The position numbers and the translations under genes were made by a program. From the NCBI GenBank assembly GCA_022796315.1, contig JAAWIL010000034.1:1-13999 (forward strand): DNA of 13,999 bases, in the 5' to 3' direction. A model generated the notes under the pieces. That model had not been told where the DNA came from, did not search any database, and saw only the letters and a list, made by a program, of their open reading frames with translations. Source of the DNA: Oscillibacter sp. (GTDB lineage Bacteria > Bacillota > Clostridia > Oscillospirales > Oscillospiraceae). This document shows, in pieces, positions 12,175 to 13,999 of the stretch. How positions within the stretch are numbered: the stretch's first letter is position 1; the number at the start of each line of letters is the position of its first letter.

Positions 12175-13047
12175 ATGGAGGATTTGAACGCGGCCCTGGC
12201 CTCCCTGGCCCGGAACGCCGTGCGGCTGTCCATTGGAACCGGGGAGGGGGCGGCCGTCGGGCGGTTCGGCGGGGCGCCGGACGTGCCGGAGGGGTTTGAC
12301 TGGCCCCGGTTCGTGACGGATACCTATACAGACAGCGAAGTAAAGCCCCGGTCCCTGACCTTTTTGGCCCAGTTCGACTGCGCCGCCCTGGCTCCCCTGG
12401 ACCGGGACGGACTGCTGCCCCGGGAGGGAGTTCTGTCCTTCTTCTATGAGACGGTCTCCCAGCGCTGGGGCTACGGGCCGGAGGACGCGGGCTGCGCCCG
12501 GGTGTACTGGTTCCCGAACCAAACAGCCCTGCGCCCGGCGGAGTTCCCGGCGGACCTGGAGGAATACTGCCGCTTCCCTGCCCTGCCCATCCAGGGGCGG
12601 GCGGTGACGGAGTATCCCGGCTACGAGGAGTTCGCCGGGCAGCTGGACCTCTTGAAGTCCTGCCAGAGGAAGGGGCAGAACCCCTGGGAGGTGTTCGGCG
12701 AGTTCCGGGCCGCTCAGCCGGATTACCGGGAGGTCCCGCCTCCCTGGCACCGGCTCCTGGGCTGGCCGGACATCATCCAGAGCGCCATAGCCCAGGAGTG
12801 CGCTCTGGTCAGCCGGGGATACGCCACAGGCAGGGGCTTTCAGGAGATTCCGGAGGCGGTGCTCCGGGAGACCGAGGGGGCATTTCTCGACGAGTGGCGG
12901 CTGCTGTTCCAGCTGGACAGCGGCGTCCCCGCGGGGGACTTCTCCCTGGAGTTCGGGGACAGCGGAAGCATCTATTTTTATATTCAGAAGGAGGACTTGG
13001 CGGCCCGGCGGTTTGACCGGGTGTGGCTGGTTCTCCAGTGCTGCTGA
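12175..13047 (+). CDS. DUF1963 (YwqG-type) protein
   Basis: This is a 290-residue cytoplasmic protein of the DUF1963/YwqG family, whose function is not established. The family pattern is visible as RFGGAPDVPEGFDWP (30-44), LTFLAQFDC (61-69), LPREGVLSFFY (81-91), LLGWPDIIQ (194-202), EWRLLFQLDS (240-249) and FGDSGSIYFYI (260-270), ending FDRVWLVLQCC. No signal peptide or membrane segment is seen. The ATG at 12175 follows the proA stop by 2 nt and lacks a good Shine-Dalgarno, so translation probably depends on coupling to proA. It sits between proA and proC, as part of the proline operon, which is unusual for the family as far as I know. Nothing in the sequence connects it to proline metabolism. 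Confidence 0.88.
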   Translation: MEDLNAALASLARNAVRLSIGTGEGAAVGRFGGAPDVPEGFDWPRFVTDTYTDSEVKPRSLTFLAQFDCAALAPLDRDGLLPREGVLSFFYETVSQRWGYGPEDAGCARVYWFPNQTALRPAEFPADLEEYCRFPALPIQGRAVTEYPGYEEFAGQLDLLKSCQRKGQNPWEVFGEFRAAQPDYREVPPPWHRLLGWPDIIQSAIAQECALVSRGYATGRGFQEIPEAVLRETEGAFLDEWRLLFQLDSGVPAGDFSLEFGDSGSIYFYIQKEDLAARRFDRVWLVLQCC

Positions 13048-13064
13048 GAGGAGCGGAAAACAGG

Positions 13065-13865
13065 ATGACCTTTGGATTCATCGGAACCGGGAACATGGGC
13101 GGGGCCCTGGCCCGGGCGGCCCGGCGGCGGCTGGAGGGAGAACAGATTCTCCTGGCCAACCGCACGGAGCGCAAAGCGGCGGCTCTGGCGGAGGAGCTGG
13201 GGGCGGCGCTGTCCAACAGCCGGACCATCGCGGAAAACGCGGACTATCTCTTTCTGGGCGTCAAGCCCCAGATGATGGGAGAGCTTCTGAAGAAGCTGTC
13301 TCCCGTCCTGGCGGAGCGGGAGAGCCGCTTCGTGCTGGTCTCCATGGCGGCGGGGCTGACCATCGCGGACATTCAGTCCATGGCCGGGTGGGACTGCCCC
13401 GTGATCCGCATCATGCCCAACACCCCCTGCTCCATCGGGGAGGGGATGATTCTCTACACCCCCGGTCCCGGCGTGACGGAGGCGGAGACGGCAGTTTTCC
13501 TGGAGGCCATGGCCGGGGCGGGGCGGTTCTCCCTCCTCCCGGAGGGGCTGATGGACGCGGGGTCCGCCGTGGCGGGCTGCGGGCCGGCCTTCGCGGACCT
13601 CTTCCTGGAGGCTCTGGCGGACGGGGGCGTGGCCTGCGGGCTTCCCAGAGCCCAGGCAATGGAGTTCGCCGCTCAGATGACCCTGGGCGCGGCCAAGCTG
13701 GCCCTGGAGTCCGGACGGCACCCCGGCGTGCTGAAGGACGCGGTGTGCTCCCCCGGCGGCACCACCATCCAGGGAGTGCGGACCCTGGAGCAGGCGGGGT
13801 TCCGGGGCGCGGTGATGGAGGCGGTGATCTCCGCCTATGAGAAGACTCTGTCACTGAAGCCTTGA
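13065..13865 (+). CDS. proC: Pyrroline-5-carboxylate reductase
   Basis: ProC reduces pyrroline-5-carboxylate to L-proline with NAD(P)H and completes the pathway begun by ProB and ProA. The 266 residues include the Rossmann motif FIGTGNMG (5-12), VKPQ (66-69), MPNTP (117-121), the substrate region GSAVAGCGPAFADLF (166-180) and the signature SPGGTTIQGVRTLE (229-242). The ATG at 13065 is chosen because it gives the canonical MTFGFIGTGNMG start; GGAG at 13050-13053 lies 11 nt upstream, slightly far. An in-frame ATG at 13023 falls inside the previous gene. The gap to the DUF1963 gene is 17 nt. The cluster ends here, followed by the hairpins at 13874-13973. Confidence 0.96.
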   Translation: MTFGFIGTGNMGGALARAARRRLEGEQILLANRTERKAAALAEELGAALSNSRTIAENADYLFLGVKPQMMGELLKKLSPVLAERESRFVLVSMAAGLTIADIQSMAGWDCPVIRIMPNTPCSIGEGMILYTPGPGVTEAETAVFLEAMAGAGRFSLLPEGLMDAGSAVAGCGPAFADLFLEALADGGVACGLPRAQAMEFAAQMTLGAAKLALESGRHPGVLKDAVCSPGGTTIQGVRTLEQAGFRGAVMEAVISAYEKTLSLKP

Positions 13866-13873
13866 GATGAGAA

Positions 13874-13903
13874 GGGGGCGCATCCCATGAGGATGCGCCC
13901 CCT
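13874..13903 (+). terminator. GC-rich hairpin after proC
   Basis: The arms 13874-13885 and 13891-13902 pair perfectly over 12 bp (GGGGGCGCATCC with its complement) with a 5-nt loop, 8 bp after the proC stop. The stem is very stable but has no T-run behind it. It may work as a terminator together with the next hairpin, or as a 3' stabiliser. Confidence 0.6.
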
Positions 13904-13973
13904 CAGGCTGTCGAAAAAGTATTTTCGACAGCCTGAGCAAGTTTTCAGAACTTTGAAAAAGTTCTGAAAACTT
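13902..13973. repeat. Two tandem long AT-tailed hairpins
   Basis: The first has a perfect 16-bp stem (13902-13917 with 13922-13937, 4-nt loop AGTA) and the second a perfect 15-bp stem (13939-13953 with 13959-13973, 5-nt loop). They are separated by one base. The first ends in AAAA/TTTT at the loop side rather than at the base, unlike a normal terminator. Base composition is lower in GC than the neighbouring genes. They could be the edge of a dispersed palindromic element continuing past the window. Confidence 0.75.
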
Positions 13974-13999
13974 ATGATTTAAATGGTGCAGGGAACCCT

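Overview
This window reads as chromosomal DNA of a GC-rich (roughly 60-65% by eye) anaerobic Firmicute. The infC-rpmI-rplT operon, a TepA/YmfB-type ClpP homologue, strong GGAGG ribosome-binding sites and small palindromic GC-rich intergenic repeats together suggest class Clostridia, most likely Oscillospiraceae-like. This is inference from gene content and style. No rRNA, tRNA, CRISPR array or intact insertion sequence is visible.

Layout. 1-108 is the 3' end of an unrecognised, AT-richer gene. 332-1393 (+) is trmB, a tRNA m7G46 methyltransferase carrying an extra C-terminal domain of about 140 residues. A compact element with terminal inverted repeats (1376-1473) overlaps its stop codon, and a bidirectional terminator (1491-1524) separates it from the convergent infC-rpmI-rplT operon (1536-2664, -). 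That operon has a good promoter at 2827-2855 and a structured leader of about 155 nt, probably an L20-type autoregulatory leader. infC appears to start at the rare codon ATT. Divergent from it, a consensus promoter (2945-2974) and a leader of about 280 nt drive a two-gene operon: an HscC-like Hsp70 (3260-5020) and a 1048-residue J-domain protein (5025-8171) whose J motif reads HPE instead of HPD. A long bidirectional terminator (8213-8273) separates this operon from convergent tepA (8278-8970, -).

The 511-bp gap between tepA and proB holds three tandem copies of a 50-bp palindrome-bearing repeat and one large GC hairpin. From 9482 to 13865 (+) runs a tight proline-biosynthesis cluster: proB, a sugar/maltose-type O-acetyltransferase, proA, a DUF1963/YwqG-type protein, and proC. 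All three glutamate-to-proline enzymes are present, with two unrelated genes interleaved by 4-nt overlap or gaps of a few bases. The window ends in three successive long hairpins (13874-13973).

Working together: proB, proA and proC form the complete glutamate-to-proline route. infC, rpmI and rplT form the conserved translation operon. The Hsp70 and J protein are a dedicated chaperone pair of unknown client. The most interesting candidates are this chaperone pair, the TrmB fusion, the interleaved proline operon, and the small palindromic repeats.
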